Below are positions 11,338 through 24,645 of a stretch of 64,000 nucleotides of DNA, in pieces. Below the pieces are notes generated by a model that had not been told where the DNA came from, searched no databases, and saw only the letters and a list, made by a program, of their open reading frames with translations. Numbering within the stretch: the stretch's first letter is position 1; every line of letters starts with the position of its first letter. The position numbers and the translations under genes were made by a program. The stretch covers positions 38,828,150 through 38,892,149 of the forward strand of contig CM051514.1 of NCBI GenBank assembly GCA_028015205.1, given 5' to 3'. The stretch is from Mytilisepta virgata. Its lineage: Eukaryota; Mollusca; Bivalvia; Mytilida; Mytilidae.

Positions 11338-14300
11338 TTTATATTATTATAAGTAAAGTCAAGAAATACCAAAGGGATATTCGAAAGAGGGAAAAATCGA
11401 AACAACTGACGAACTCCGGAGAAGAACGAAAACAAGACCAAAACAATACATGCCATACAATTAAAAAATAAAAACATATGAACAACATGGACCCCACCAA
11501 AAAACCGGGGGTAGACTCAGTTGCTCCGGAAGAGTAAGCAGTCTCTGTTTCCTGCAGGACACCCGCCATGCTGCCCAAATTAAATCCGGTATGATGAAGG
11601 GAGAGATAACACCAATGGAACAGACCCATTTTCATTCGGGAAATGTTTTTTTCATACCTGTCAATAAAGTCATGATGACGTCCATAAAACTTTAATAAGG
11701 ATGACTCCAACTTAGGAGCAACATACCCCAGCTGTCTGAGCTACTTTTTCTGTCAGGAGCCGTTCTCTGTCCAGGAGTCAATGTATATGTCACAAGCTGT
11801 GGAATAACGTATGATATTAAATAACATGTTTTTAGGCCATTGATAGCATTTGAAGGAGAACTTTAGTGGTCGTATTTTTTTATGATGTATAAAAACACTA
11901 CCAATTGTACAAAAAAATATATCTTGGTGCTATTGATAAATTACAGTAAATACCGCTTATGTCAAAGATGGTGGTCGTCATTATTTCTTAGGTAAGCTGT
12001 TAGCTCAGCAATAAAAACCTTACATCGATTATCGAAGAACATAAAGTAATGTCCACATACCTTTTTATTATTCAAGTATTGAATTAGTTATTTTGAAATA
12101 TGAATTTACCCTATATCTGGTGTTTTATAATTTCAGTAAAAGTATATGTGTACTAGGATCAGAATGCATAAATGTGCATTTGATGCCTTCAGATTAAAAA
12201 TTATGCTTCCCATTTTAAATTCTGTATCACCTTTTATAACTTGTGTTTTATGGTAGTATGAATTGCTTTAGCTTACTGTTACTTTTTTCGATACGTTCAA
12301 TGTTGAAAAATATTTGAATTTCAGGTTTCCGCGTCTGGTAATATTCAATTAAAACCAAAAATAAGTTATTGACAGTTCAGTAATATTGTCACAATCAGTA
12401 ACATTCTAAAACATGGATTACAGAAATCAGGACAATAACTAGATATCAAGGAGATGGAATCCATCTCTGTGGGCCCCGCCTTAAATAAAATTTGACCTCA
12501 GTTGACCTTGACCTTTGACCTAGAGATTTGTACAATAATCGCGACACCCCTTTTTGACAGTGGTAAATATCCATGTCAAGTATCTTCACTTAATTTCAAA
12601 CCATTCTCAGTTATAGAGCGGACACGATCTTTACCATAGGATACCGGTTTCTCAACTTTGACCTAAGTTTTTGACCTTGACCTTTGCCCTACAGAGTTGT
12701 ACATACATTGTGACACACCCTATACTACTAGTGAATTTCCATGCCAAGTATAAGTTTTGAAATCGTAAAGATTCTCAACACGGATTATTAAGGACAGACA
12801 GACAGTTTGAACACTATAGGGCGACCGCCACCAAGTTGTGGAGCCCTAATCGACATCGTAAAAATTATTAGCGCGATTTTTGGAAGGTGTCTTGCAGGTG
12901 TATCTGGCGAAAATAGTAGTTCGTTTTAAAGATATCTATCAATACCATCAATTGTAGTTTTAAATCCAACTCGTGGTCGATTTGGTGGTTCTACCCGGGT
13001 ATTCCTGCTCCTTCTACCAATAAAACCTAGCCGGCATAATATCTATCGGCTATCAATTAAACCTAATTTGGCAAGACTTTTCTCCCAAAAGGCAGTGAGG
13101 ATAGAGCGCAAAAGATTTCATACACATGTATAGACTCCACTGAAGACTTTAATTGAAACAAAATCATGTTTCTGTACAACTAAGAAATTTAAATGAGTTT
13201 TGTTTGAAATATGAGCGATTTGTTTATAAAAGAAAGTTACTTCTCTCGTTTTATGCCTCGTGATTTTCATAACATCAAATGTCAACGGAGAAATAAAAAT
13301 ATAAGCTGAAGGTTCTTTAATAATTATCAGATTCACAAAAGTTCAGTTTATTGGCAAAAAAACAACTATCATTCCCTAGGACATTTTTAATCAGAATACA
13401 AATAAACCGTTTTTTTTTTGTTGTTGTTGTTTGTTTATATGTTTGTTTGTTTTTTTTTGTTTTTTGGAGGGTGGTGAGCGGGTTCTACAGAGTTGTTCAT
13501 ATGTTTTTAGTTTTGATTTGTAGTGGATGTATTGTTTTGGTCTTGTCTTCGTTGTTCTCCGGAGTTTGTCAGTTACTTCACTTCAAGGTACTTCACGTTT
13601 TGTGCCTCGTGAATCTCTTATAAAGCACTAAAGGATGCGTCGGAATTATTTGATTTTGTAATACCTCGCATTTTCGCACACAAAAAAAAAGAATTCCATA
13701 AAAATATAGTGGCATATATCAAAGCAAATGAAAAATGCATGGAATATAACTAAAATCATATGAAGATAAGAAAACATGTAAATATAAATAGTTATCAAAT
13801 CCCTATTATTTAGGGAGATAAATTGAGATAAATATATAAAAGTTTTGTACATTTTCATATTCAAAAATTGACCCCAATGGAATAAAGACCCCCATTTTAT
13901 AACATAAACTTCAAAAGGGACTTTACTCTCCCATGATTGGGGGGATCAAAATACCATGGTAGATAATCTTTTAAATATTACAGGGGTTCATTTTTCCATG
14001 GTTAGGGGGGTGGTAAAATACCGTCTCTTTGAATGGCTTTAACCACTAGGCAGATGTATATTAAACTTTTTTCCTTTTATTGATGTGATTTTGTTTTGTT
14101 GAACACGATATCGTGGTAATACCGATGGGCTTTCATTTCACTAATGTGTGTTTGTGTGTGTGAATGTATTATCTATCTACAACAGTTTTGTAAATGTCCG
14201 TATTAACCTGAAGTATGTCTGCCAAATTTCACTACGGTCATCTAAGTCGTGGTAGATCTGCAACAGTTTTGTAAATGTCCGTATTACCCTGAAGTATTTC

Positions 14301-17300
14301 TGCCAAGTATCACTACGGTCATCTAAGCCATGGTAGATCTGCAACAGTTTTGTTAATGTCCGTATTACCCTGAAGTATTTCTGCCAAGTATCACTACTGT
14401 CATCTAAGTCGTGGTAGACTTTATATTATTATAAGTAAAGTCAAGAAATACCAAAGGGATATTCGAAGGAGGGAAAAATCGAAACAACTGACGAACTCCG
14501 GAGAAGAACGAAAACAAGACCAAAACAATACATGCCATACAATTAAAAAATAAAAACATATGAACAACATGGACCCCACCAAAAAACCGGGGGTAGACTC
14601 AGTTGCTCCGGAAGAGTAAGCAGTCTCTGTTTCCTGCAGGACACCCGCCATGCTGCCCATATCAAATCCGGTATGATGAAGGGAGAGATAACACCAATGG
14701 AACAGACCCATTTTCATTCGGGAAATGTTTTTTCATACCTGTCAATAAAGTCATAATGACGTCCATAAAACTTTAATAAGGATGACTCCAACTTAGGAGC
14801 AACATACCCCAGCTGTCTGAGCTACTTTTTCTGTCAGGAGCCGTTCTCTGTCCAGGAGTCAATGTATATGTCACAAGCTGTGGAATAACGTATGATATTA
14901 AATAACATGTTTTTAGGCCATTGATAGCATTTGAAGGAGAACTTTAGTGGTCGTATTTTTTTATGATGTATAGAAACACTACCAATTGTACAAAAAAATA
15001 TATCTTGGTGCTATTGATAAATTACAGTAAATACCGCTTATGTCAAAGATGTGGTCGTCATTATTTCTTAGGTAAGCTGCTAGCTCAGCAATAAAAACCT
15101 TACATCGATTATCGAAGAACATAAAGTAATGTCCACATACCTTTTTATTATTCAAGTATTGAATTAGTTATTTTGAAATATGAATTTACCCTATATCTGG
15201 TGTTTTATAATTTCAGTAAAAGTATATGTGTACTAGGATCAGAATGCATAAATGTGCATTTGATGCCTTCTGATTAAAAATTATGCTTCCCATTTTAAAT
15301 TCTGTATCACCTTTTATAACTTGTGTTTTATGGTAGTATGAATTGCTTTAGCTTACTGTTACTTTTTTCGATACGTTCAATGTTGAAAAATATTTGAATT
15401 TCAGGTTTCCGCGTCTGGTAATATTCAATTAAAACCAAAAATAAGTTATTGACAGTTCAGTAATATTGTCACAATCAGTAACATTCTAAAACATGGATTA
15501 CAGAAATCAGGACAATAACTAGATATCAAGGAGATGGAATCCATCTCTGTGGGCCCCGCCTTAAATAAAATTTGACCTCAGTTGACCTTGACCTTTGACC
15601 TAGAGATTTGTACAATAATCGCGACACCCCTTTTTGACAGTGGTAAATATCCATGTCAAGTATCTTCACTTAATTTCAAACCATTCTCAGTTATAGAGCG
15701 GACACGATCTTTACCATAGGATACCGGTTTCTCAACTTTGACCTAAGTTTTTGACCTTGACCTTTGCCCTACAGAGTTGTACATACATTGTGACACACCC
15801 TATACTACTAGTGAATTTCCATGCCAAGTATAAGTTTTGAAATCGTAAAGATTCTCAATACGGATTATTAAGGACAGACAGACAGTTTGAACACTATAGG
15901 GCGACCGCCACCAAGTTGTGGAGCCCTAATCGACATCGTAAAAATTATTAGCGCGATTTTTGGAAGGTGTCTTGCAGGTGTATCTGGCGAAAATAGTAGT
16001 TCGTTTTAAAGATATCTATCAATACCATCAATTGTAGTTTTAAATCCAACTCGTGGTCGATTTGGTGGTTCTACCCGGGTATTCCTGCTCCTTCTACCAA
16101 TAAAACCTAGCCGGCATAATATCTATCGGCTATCAATTAAACCTAATTTGGCAAGACTTTTCTCCCAAAAGGCAGTGAGGATAGAGCGCAAAAGATTTCA
16201 TACACATGTATAGACTCCACTGAAGACTTTAATTGAAACAAAATCATGTTTCTGTACAACTAAGAAATTTAAATGAGTTTTGTTTGAAATATGAGCGATT
16301 TGTTTATAAAAGAAAGTTACTTCTCTCGTTTTATGCCTCGTGATTTTCATAACATCAAATGTCAACGGAGAAATAAAAATATAAGCTGAAGGTTCTTTAA
16401 TAATTATCAGATTCACAAAAGTTCAGTTTATTGGCAAAAAAACAACTATCATTCCCTAGGACATTTTTAATCAGAATACAAATAAACCGTTTTTTTTTTT
16501 TTGTTGTTGTTGTTTGTTTATATGTTTGTTTGTTTTTTTTTTTTTGTTTTTTTTTAGGGTGGTGAGGGGGTTCTACAGAGTTGTTCATATGTTTTTAGTT
16601 TTGATTTGTAGTGGATGTATTGTTTTGGTCTTGTCTTCGTTGTTCTCCGGAGTTTGTCAGTTACTTCACTTCAAGGTACTTCACGTTTTGTGCCTCGTGA
16701 ATCTCTTATAAAGCACTAAAGGATGCGTCGGAATTATTTGATTTTGTAATACCTCGCATTTTCGCACACAAAAAAAAAGAATTCCATAAAAATATAGTGG
16801 CATATATCAAAGCAAATGAAAAATGCATGGAATATAACTAAAATCATATGAAGATAAGAAAACATGTAAATATAAATAGTTATCAAATCCCTATTATTTA
16901 GGGAGATAAATTGAGATAAATATATAAAAGTTTTGTACATTTTCATATTCAAAAATTGACCCCAATGGAATAAAGACCCCCATTTTATAACATAAACTTC
17001 AAAAGGGACTTTACTCTCCCATGCTTGGGGGGATCAAAATACCATGGTAGATAATCTTTTAAATATTACAGGGGTTCATTTTTCCATGGTTAGGGGGGTG
17101 GTAAAATACCGTCTCTTTGAATGGCTTTAACCACTAGGCAGATGTATATTAAACTTTTTTCCTTTTATTGATGTGATTTTGTTTTGTTGAACACGATATC
17201 GTGGTAATACCGATGGGCTTTCATTTCACTAATGTGTGTTTGTGTGTGTGAATGTATTATCTATCTACAACAGTTTTGTAAATGTCCGTATTAACCTGAA

Positions 17301-20090
17301 GTATGTCTGCCAAATTTCACTACGGTCATCTAAGTCGTGGTAGATCTGCAACAGTTTTGTAAATGTCCGTATTACCCTGAAGTATTTCTGCCAAGTATCA
17401 CTACGGTCATCTAAGCCATGGTAGATCTGCAACAGTTTTGTTAATGTCCGTATTACCCTGAAGTATTTCTGCCAAGTATCACTACTGTCATCTAAGTCGT
17501 GGTAGACTTTATATTATTATAAGTAAAGTCAAGAAATACCAAAGGGATATTCGAAGGAGGGAAAAATCGAAACAACTGACGAACTCCGGAGAAGAACGAA
17601 AACAAGACCAAAACAATACATGCCATACAATTAAAAAATAAAAACATATGAACAACATGGACCCCACCAAAAAACCGGGGGTAGACTCAGTTGCTCCGGA
17701 AGAGTAAGCAGTCTCTGTTTCCTGCAGGACACCCGCCATGCTGCCCATATCAAATCCGGTATGATGAAGGGAGAGATAACACCAATGGAACAGACCCATT
17801 TTCATTCGGGAAATGTTTTTTTCATACCTGTCAATAAAGTCATGATGACGTCCATAAAACTTTAATAAGGATGACTCCAACTTAGGAGCAACATACCCCA
17901 GCTGTCTGAGCTACTTTTTCTGTCAGGAGCCGTTCTCTGTCCAGGAGTCAATGTATATGTCACAAGCTGTGGAATAACGTATGATATTAAATAACATGTT
18001 TTTAGGCCATTGATAGCATTTGAAGGAGAACTTTAGTGGTCGTATTTTTTTATGATGTATAGAAACACTACCAATTGTACAAAAAAATATATCTTGGTGC
18101 TATTGATAAATTACAGTAAATACCGCTTATGTCAAAGATGGTGGTCGTCATTATTTCTTAGGTAAGCTGCTAGCTCAGCAATAAAAACCTTACATCGATT
18201 ATCGAAGAACATAAAGTAATGTCCACATACCTTTTTATTATTCAAGTATTGAATTAGTTATTTTGAAATATGAATTTACCCTATATCTGGTGTTTTATAA
18301 TTTCAGTAAAAGTATATGTGTACTAGGATCAGAATGCATAAATGTGCATTTGATGCCTTCAGATTAAAAATTATGCTTCCCATTTTAAATTCTGTATCAC
18401 CTTTTATAACTTGTGTTTTATGGTAGTATGAATTGCTTTAGCTTACTGTTACTTTTTTCGCTACGTTCAATGTTGAAAAATATTTGAATTTCAGGTTTCC
18501 GCGTCTGGTAATATTCAATTAAAACCAAAAATAAGTTATTGACAGTTCAGTAATATTGTCACAATCAGTAACATTCTAAAACATGGATTACAGAAACCAG
18601 GACAATAACTAGATATCAAGGAGATGGAATCCATCTCTGTGGGCCCGCCGTAAATAAAATTTGACCTCAGTTGACCTTGACCTTTGACCTAGAGATTTGT
18701 ACAATAATCGCGACACCCCTTTTTGACAGTGGTAAATATCCATGTCAAGTATCTTCACTTAATTTCAAACCATTCTCAGTTATAGAGCGGACACGATCTT
18801 TACCATAGGATACCGGTTTCTCAACTTTGACCTAAGTTTTTGACCTTGACCTTTGCCCTACAGAGTTGTACATACATTGTGACACACCCTATACTACTAG
18901 TGAATTTCCATGCCAAGTATAAGTTTTGAAATCGTAAAGGTTCTCAACACGGATTATTAAGGACAGACAGACAGTTTGAACACTATAGGGCGACCGCCAC
19001 CAAGTTGTGGAGCCCTAATCGACATCGTAAAAATTATTAGCGCGATTTTTGGAAGGTGTCTTGCAGGTGTATCTGGCGAAAATAGTAGTTCGTTTTAAAG
19101 ATATCTATCAATACAATCAATTGTAGTTTTAAATCCAACTCGTGGTCGATTTGGTGGTTCTACCCGGGTATTCCTGCTCCTTCTACCAATAAAACCTAGC
19201 CGGCATAATATCTATCGGCTATCAATTAAACCTAATTTGGCAAGACTTTTCTCCCAAAAGGCAGTGAGGATAGAGCTTGAAGACTTTAATTGAAACAAAA
19301 TCATGTTTCTGTACAACTAAGAAATTTAAATGAGTTTTGTTTGAAATATGAGCGATTTGTTTATAAAAGAAAGTTACTTCTCTCGTTTTATGCCTCGTGA
19401 TTTTCATAACATCAAATGTCAACGGAGAAATAAAAATATAAGCTGAAGGTTCTTTAATAATTATCAGATTCACAAAAGTTCAGTTTATTGGCAAAAAAAC
19501 AACTATCATTCCCTAGGACATTTTTAATCAGAATACAAATAAACCGTTTTTTTTTTTTGTTGTTGTTGTTTGTTTATATGTTTGTTTGTTTTTTTTTTTT
19601 TTTTTAGGGTGGTGAGGGGGTTCTACAGAGTTGTTCATATGTTTTTAGTTTTGATTTGTAGTGGATGTATTGTTTTGGTCTTGTCTTCGTTGTTCTCCGG
19701 AGTTTGTCAGTTACTTCACTTCAAGGTACTTCACGTTTTGTGCCTCGTGAATCTCTTATAAAGCACTAAAGGATGCGTCGGAATTATTTGATTTTGTAAT
19801 ACCTCGCATTTTCGCACACAAAAAAAAAGAATTCCATAAAAATATAGTGGCATATATCAAAGCAAATGAAAAATGCATGGAATATAACTAAAATCATATG
19901 AAGATAAGAAAACATGTAAATATAAATAGTTATCAAATCCCTATTATTTAGGGAGATAAATTGAGATAAATATATAAAAGTTTTGTACATTTTCATATTC
20001 AAAAATTGACCCCAATGGAATAAAGACCCCCATTTTATAACATAAACTTCAAAAGGGACTTTACTCTCCCATGATTGGGGGGATCAAAAT

Positions 20091-21222
20091 ACCATGGTAG
20101 ATAATCTTTTAAATATTACAGGGGTTCATTTTTCCATGGTTAGGGGGGTGGTAAAATACCGTCTCTTTGAATGGCTTTAACCACTACGCAGATGTATATT
20201 AAACTTTTTTCCTTTTATTGATGTGATTTTGTTTTGTTGAACACGATATCGTGGTAATACCGATGGGCTTTCATTTCACTAATGTGTGTTTGTGTGTGTG
20301 AATGTATTATCTATCTACAACAGTTTTGTAAATGTCCGTATTAACCTGAAGTATGTCTGCCAAATTTCACTACGGTCATCTAAGTCGTGGTAGATCTGCA
20401 ACAGTTTTGTAAATGTCCGTATTACCCTGAAGTATTTCTGCCAAGTATCACTACGGTCATCTAAGCCATGGTAGATCTGCAACAGTTTTGTTAATGTCCG
20501 TATTACCCTGAAGTATTTCTGCCAAGTATCACTACTGTCATCTAAGTCGTGGTAGACTTTATATTATTATAAGTAAAGTCAAGAAATACCAAAGGGATAT
20601 TCGAAGGAGGGAAAAATCGAAACAACTGACGAACTCCGGAGAAGAACGAAAACAATACCATGGTAGATAATCTTTTAAATATTACAGGGGTTCATTTTTC
20701 CATGGTTAGGGGGGTGGTAAAATACCGTCTCTTTGAATGGCTTTAACCACTAGGCAGATGTATATTAAACTTTTTTCCTTTTATTGATGTGATTTTGTTT
20801 TGTTGAACACGATATCGTGGTAATACCGATGGGCTTTCATTTCACTAATGTGTGTTTGTGTGTGTGAATGTATTATCTATCTACAACAGTTTTGTAAATG
20901 TCCGTATTAACCTGAAGTATGTCTGCCAAATTTCACTACGGTCATCTAAGTCGTGGTAGATCTGCAACAGTTTTGTAAATGTCCGTATTACCCTGAAGTA
21001 TTTCTGCCAAGTATCACTACGGTCATCTAAGCCATGGTAGATCTGCAACAGTTTTGTTAATGTCCGTATTACCCTGAAGTATTTCTGCCAAGTATCACTA
21101 CTGTCATCTAAGTCGTGGTAGACTTTATATTATTATAAGTAAAGTCAAGAAATACCAAAGGGATATTCGAAGGAGGGAAAAATCGAAACAACTGACGAAC
21201 TCCGGAGAAGAACGAAAACAAG
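20091..21222 (+). repeat. 566-bp nested tandem duplication in array unit 4
   Basis: ACCATGGTAGATAATCTTTT occurs at 20091 and again at 20657. Sequence 20091-20656 is repeated as 20657-21222, after which the unit continues normally into the retroelement relic. The join (GAACGAAAACAATACCATGG near 20645-20660) replaces GAACGAAAACAAGACC and has short shared A/C-rich sequence, consistent with a microhomology-mediated or slippage event. It explains the extra length of unit 4 and is absent from units 0-3. Confidence 0.92.
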
Positions 21223-23395
21223 ACCAAAACAATACATGCCATACAATTAAAAAATAAAAACATATGAACAACATGGACCCCACCAAAAAACCGGGGGTAG
21301 ACTCAGTTGCTCCGGAAGAGTAAGCAGTCTCTGTTTCCTGCAGGACACCCGCCATGCTGCCCATATCAAATCCGATATGATGAAGGGAGAGATAACACCA
21401 ATGGAACAGACCCATTTTCATTCGGGAAATGTTTTTTCATACCTGTCAATAAAGTCATGATGACGTCCATAAAACTTTAATAAGGATGACTCCAACTTAG
21501 GAGCAACATACCCCAGCTGTCTGAGCTACTTTTTCTGTCAGGAGCCGTTCTCTGTCCAGGAGTCAATGTATATGTCACAAGCTGTGGAATAACGTATGAT
21601 ATTAAATAACATGTTTTTAGGCCATTGATAGCATTTGAAGGAGAACTTTAGTGGTCGTATTTTTTTATGATGTATAGAAACACTACCAATTGTACAAAAA
21701 AATATATCTTGGTGCTATTGATAAATTACAGTAAATACCGCTTATGTCAAAGATGTGGTCGTCATTATTTCTTAGGTAAGCTGCTAGCTCAGCAATAAAA
21801 ACCTTACATCGATTATCGAAGAACATAAAGTAATGTCCACATACCTTTTTATTATTCAAGTATTGAATTAGTTATTTTGAAATATGAATTTACCCTATAT
21901 CTGGTGTTTTATAATTTCAGTAAAAGTATATGTGTACTAGGATCAGAATGCATAAATGTGCATTTGATGCCTTCAGATTAAAAATTATGCTTCCCATTTT
22001 AAATTCTGTATCACCTTTTATAACTTGTGTTTTATGGTAGTATGAATTGCTTTAGCTTACTGTTACTTTTTTCGATACGTTCAATGTTGAAAAATATTTG
22101 AATTTCAGGTTTCCGCGTCTGGTAATATTCAATTAAAACCAAAAATAAGTTATTGACAGTTCAGTAATATTGTCACAATCAGTAACATTCTAAAACATGG
22201 ATTACAGAAATCAGGACAATAACTAGATATCAAGGAGATGGAATCCATCTCTGTGGGCCCCGCCTTAAATAAAATTTGACCTCAGTTGACCTTGACCTTT
22301 GACCTAGAGATTTGTACAATAATCGCGACACCCCTTTTTGACAGTGGTAAATATCCATGTCAAGTATCTTCACTTAATTTCAAACCATTCTCAGTTATAG
22401 AGCGGACACGATCTTTACCATAGGATACCGGTTTCTCAACTTTGACCTAAGTTTTTGACCTTGACCTTTGCCCTACAGAGTTGTACATACATTGTGACAC
22501 ACCCTATACTACTAGTGAATTTCCATGCCAAGTATAAGTTTTGAAATCGTAAAGGTTCTCAACACGGATTATTAAGGACAGACAGACAGTTTGAACACTA
22601 TAGGGCGACCGCCACCAAGTTGTGGAGCCCTAATCGACATCGTAAAAATTATTAGCTCGATTTTTGGAAGGTGTCTTGCAGGTGTATCTAGCAAAAATAG
22701 TAGTTCGTTTTAAAGATATCTATCAATACAATCAATTGTAGTTTTAAATCCAACTCGTGGTCGATTTGGTGGTTCTACCCGGGTATCCTGCTCCTTCTAC
22801 CAATAAAACCTAGCCGGCATAATATCTATCGGCTATCAATTAAACCTAATTTGGCAAGACTTTTCTCCCAAAAGGCAGTGAGGATAGAGCGCAAAAGATT
22901 TCATACACATGTATAGACTCCACTGAAGACTTTAATTGAAACAAAATCATGTTTCTGTACAACTAAGAAATTTAAATGAGTTTTGTTTGAAATATGAGTG
23001 ATTTGTTTATAAAAGAAGGTCACTTCTCTCGTTTTATGCCTCGTGATTTTCATAACATCAAATGTCAACGGAGAAATAAAAATATAAGCAGAAGGTTCTT
23101 TAATAATTATCAGATTCACAATAGTTCAGTTTATTGGCAAACAAAAACTATCTTTCCCTATGACATTTTTAACCAGAATACCAATAAACCGTTTTTTTTT
23201 TTTGTTGCTTGTTTGTTTGTTTTTTCTTTTCTTTTTTTTTGGGGGGGGGGGGGGGTGAGGGGGTTCTATGTTGTTCATATGTTTTCAGTTTTTATTTGTA
23301 GTGCATGTATTGTTTTGGTCTTGTCTTCGTTGTTCTCCGGAGTTGTCAGTTGTTTCGATTTTTCCATTTGGTATTTTTTCACTTTACTTATAAAT

Positions 23396-23667
23396 GTATA
23401 TCAAAAATAAAATAAATAAATCTTTACTTTGCAGAATTACAGCCGAAAGAATGATATATTCAAGATTTTTTATAATAATGATTTATTTCTATTTTCTTTC
23501 GTCGTTATCAGTTGTTAATTTCTAAATATCTGCATCACAGTTAGTTTATATATCCAAACTTCTTTCCAACCGCTAGCAATTATACCAAGGATTTCCATGG
23601 ACGTAATTCTGAAATTTGAGTAGCATATAGCGTTTCATTGTTATTTTATAAAGTGCAATGCCTCATA
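23396..23667. other. right flank of the array, with acceptor-like sequence
   Basis: No gene. Contains CTTTACTTTGCAGAATTACAG near 23424-23444, comparable to acceptor-like sequences near 7192 and 28996, then AT-rich unique sequence. Confidence 0.4.
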
Positions 23668-24065
23668 TTAAGGATGATCGCTGGTCTAATAGGAAATAAA
23701 TAGAATTTGAAAAAGGTATTTTAGTTTGAGAGAACATATGAATAGTAAACAAATAAGCAAGAAAAAAATATAGGTTCATGTGCTCATTTTAGAGCTATAA
23801 AGCCTTGAAAATTTGCATGAAATAGGTTTTTTCTGGATTTTTTATTGTCTTTGCATTGTCAAATTCAGTCTCTCAAAAATGTAGGAAAAAATAAAAAAGA
23901 TTTCATAAAATTTTGTCAAATACCATTTTAAGGTAAATATGATTGAATTATAAAAGAAAAAGTGCGGGTTCATGGGCAAAGATTTAATGTTTAAGGAATG
24001 GATAAAACCCGAGGATTCAAAAAATCTGACAAAAAAACCAAAACATGACCAGCGAGCATCCTTAA
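23668..24065. mobile_element. 398-bp MITE with TTAA ends, copy 1
   Basis: Starts TTAAGGATGATCGCTGGTC and ends GACCAGCGAGCATCCTTAA, which are inverted repeats of about 19 bp with one mismatch. TTAA at both edges fits a 4-bp TTAA target duplication, as used by piggyBac-type transposases, although the GGATG terminus is not a usual piggyBac end. The interior is AT-rich and non-coding. A second copy at 38302-38697 has the same length and ends. Confidence 0.8.
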
Positions 24066-24645
24066 GTATAACGTTCTAGAATGATAAAGAATATAACATG
24101 ATAATTATAGAAGAATGGAGCGTGCATACATTAAAACTGCTGAGACAATGGTAATACCTAGAATGTGATCTTGAAAACGTTAATATATACTTGACTTTGC
24201 CAGTTACACATGGCAATTTTATTTCAAAGGTTTGGCCAAACATTGTATTAAGCGTGGTTTGATTAATTTCAGCATAAACATACGGTCTCTTGGTATTAGC
24301 CCGAGGGCCAAGATGGATAATTCCATGTCATAAACTATTGATTACATACTTTCAGGCTGAAAAAATAGTTAGAATATAAATTCAACTGGAATGCATTTTC
24401 AACCTAAATATCACAGAAACTTATTTTTTATCTGAATTGAGAATATAATATACAAATGTGTGTATTTTTAGGACAAATATGAATTTTCCAGGGAAAATAC
24501 GGTTCATCTATTTCCGGTCACATCCAAACGTAGTACTACTAAATATCTGATAATGATCTGTATTTAATCCTTGTTAAAACCCACTACCTCAGTGTTTACA
24601 GGCTAGTGTGATATATTGAATAAACAGCTGCGCCATGAGCCCATG
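24066..24645. other. intergenic, nothing recognised
   Basis: AT-rich. A short SINE scrap (CAGTGTTTACAGGCTAGTG, about 24591-24609, minus orientation) is the only recognisable item. Confidence 0.45.

Larger units (their letters stand above)
7825..23395. repeat. large tandem array of a ~3.08-kb composite unit (1 old partial + 4 young copies)
   Basis: Units are delimited by CTTCAAGGTACTTCACGTTT: unit 0 is 7825-10500 (partial, diverged), unit 1 10501-13582, unit 2 13583-16670, unit 3 16671-19720, unit 4 19721 to about 23350. Spacings are 3082, 3088 and 3050 bp. Units 1-4 differ only at scattered sites, unit 0 more often. Order within a unit: TCACG motif and AT-rich segment; an 81-bp triple repeat; a minus-strand reverse-transcriptase relic; an AT-rich spacer; a TGACCTTGACCTTTGACCT-bearing element; a SINE tail; a second TCACG-type motif; a T-rich tract; and an arm inverted relative to the RT-side sequence. 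Minus-strand frames of 72, 98 and 123 codons recur in every unit as by-products. Right of 23350 the last unit runs into the fuller version of the inverted arm. Confidence 0.92.

Noticed and set aside
10031..23119. Repeated 72-, 98- and 123-codon minus-strand frames as a gene family
   Set aside because: They recur because the DNA repeats. They overlap a SINE tail or a dead retroelement tail, differ in length by single-base indels, and show no domain.
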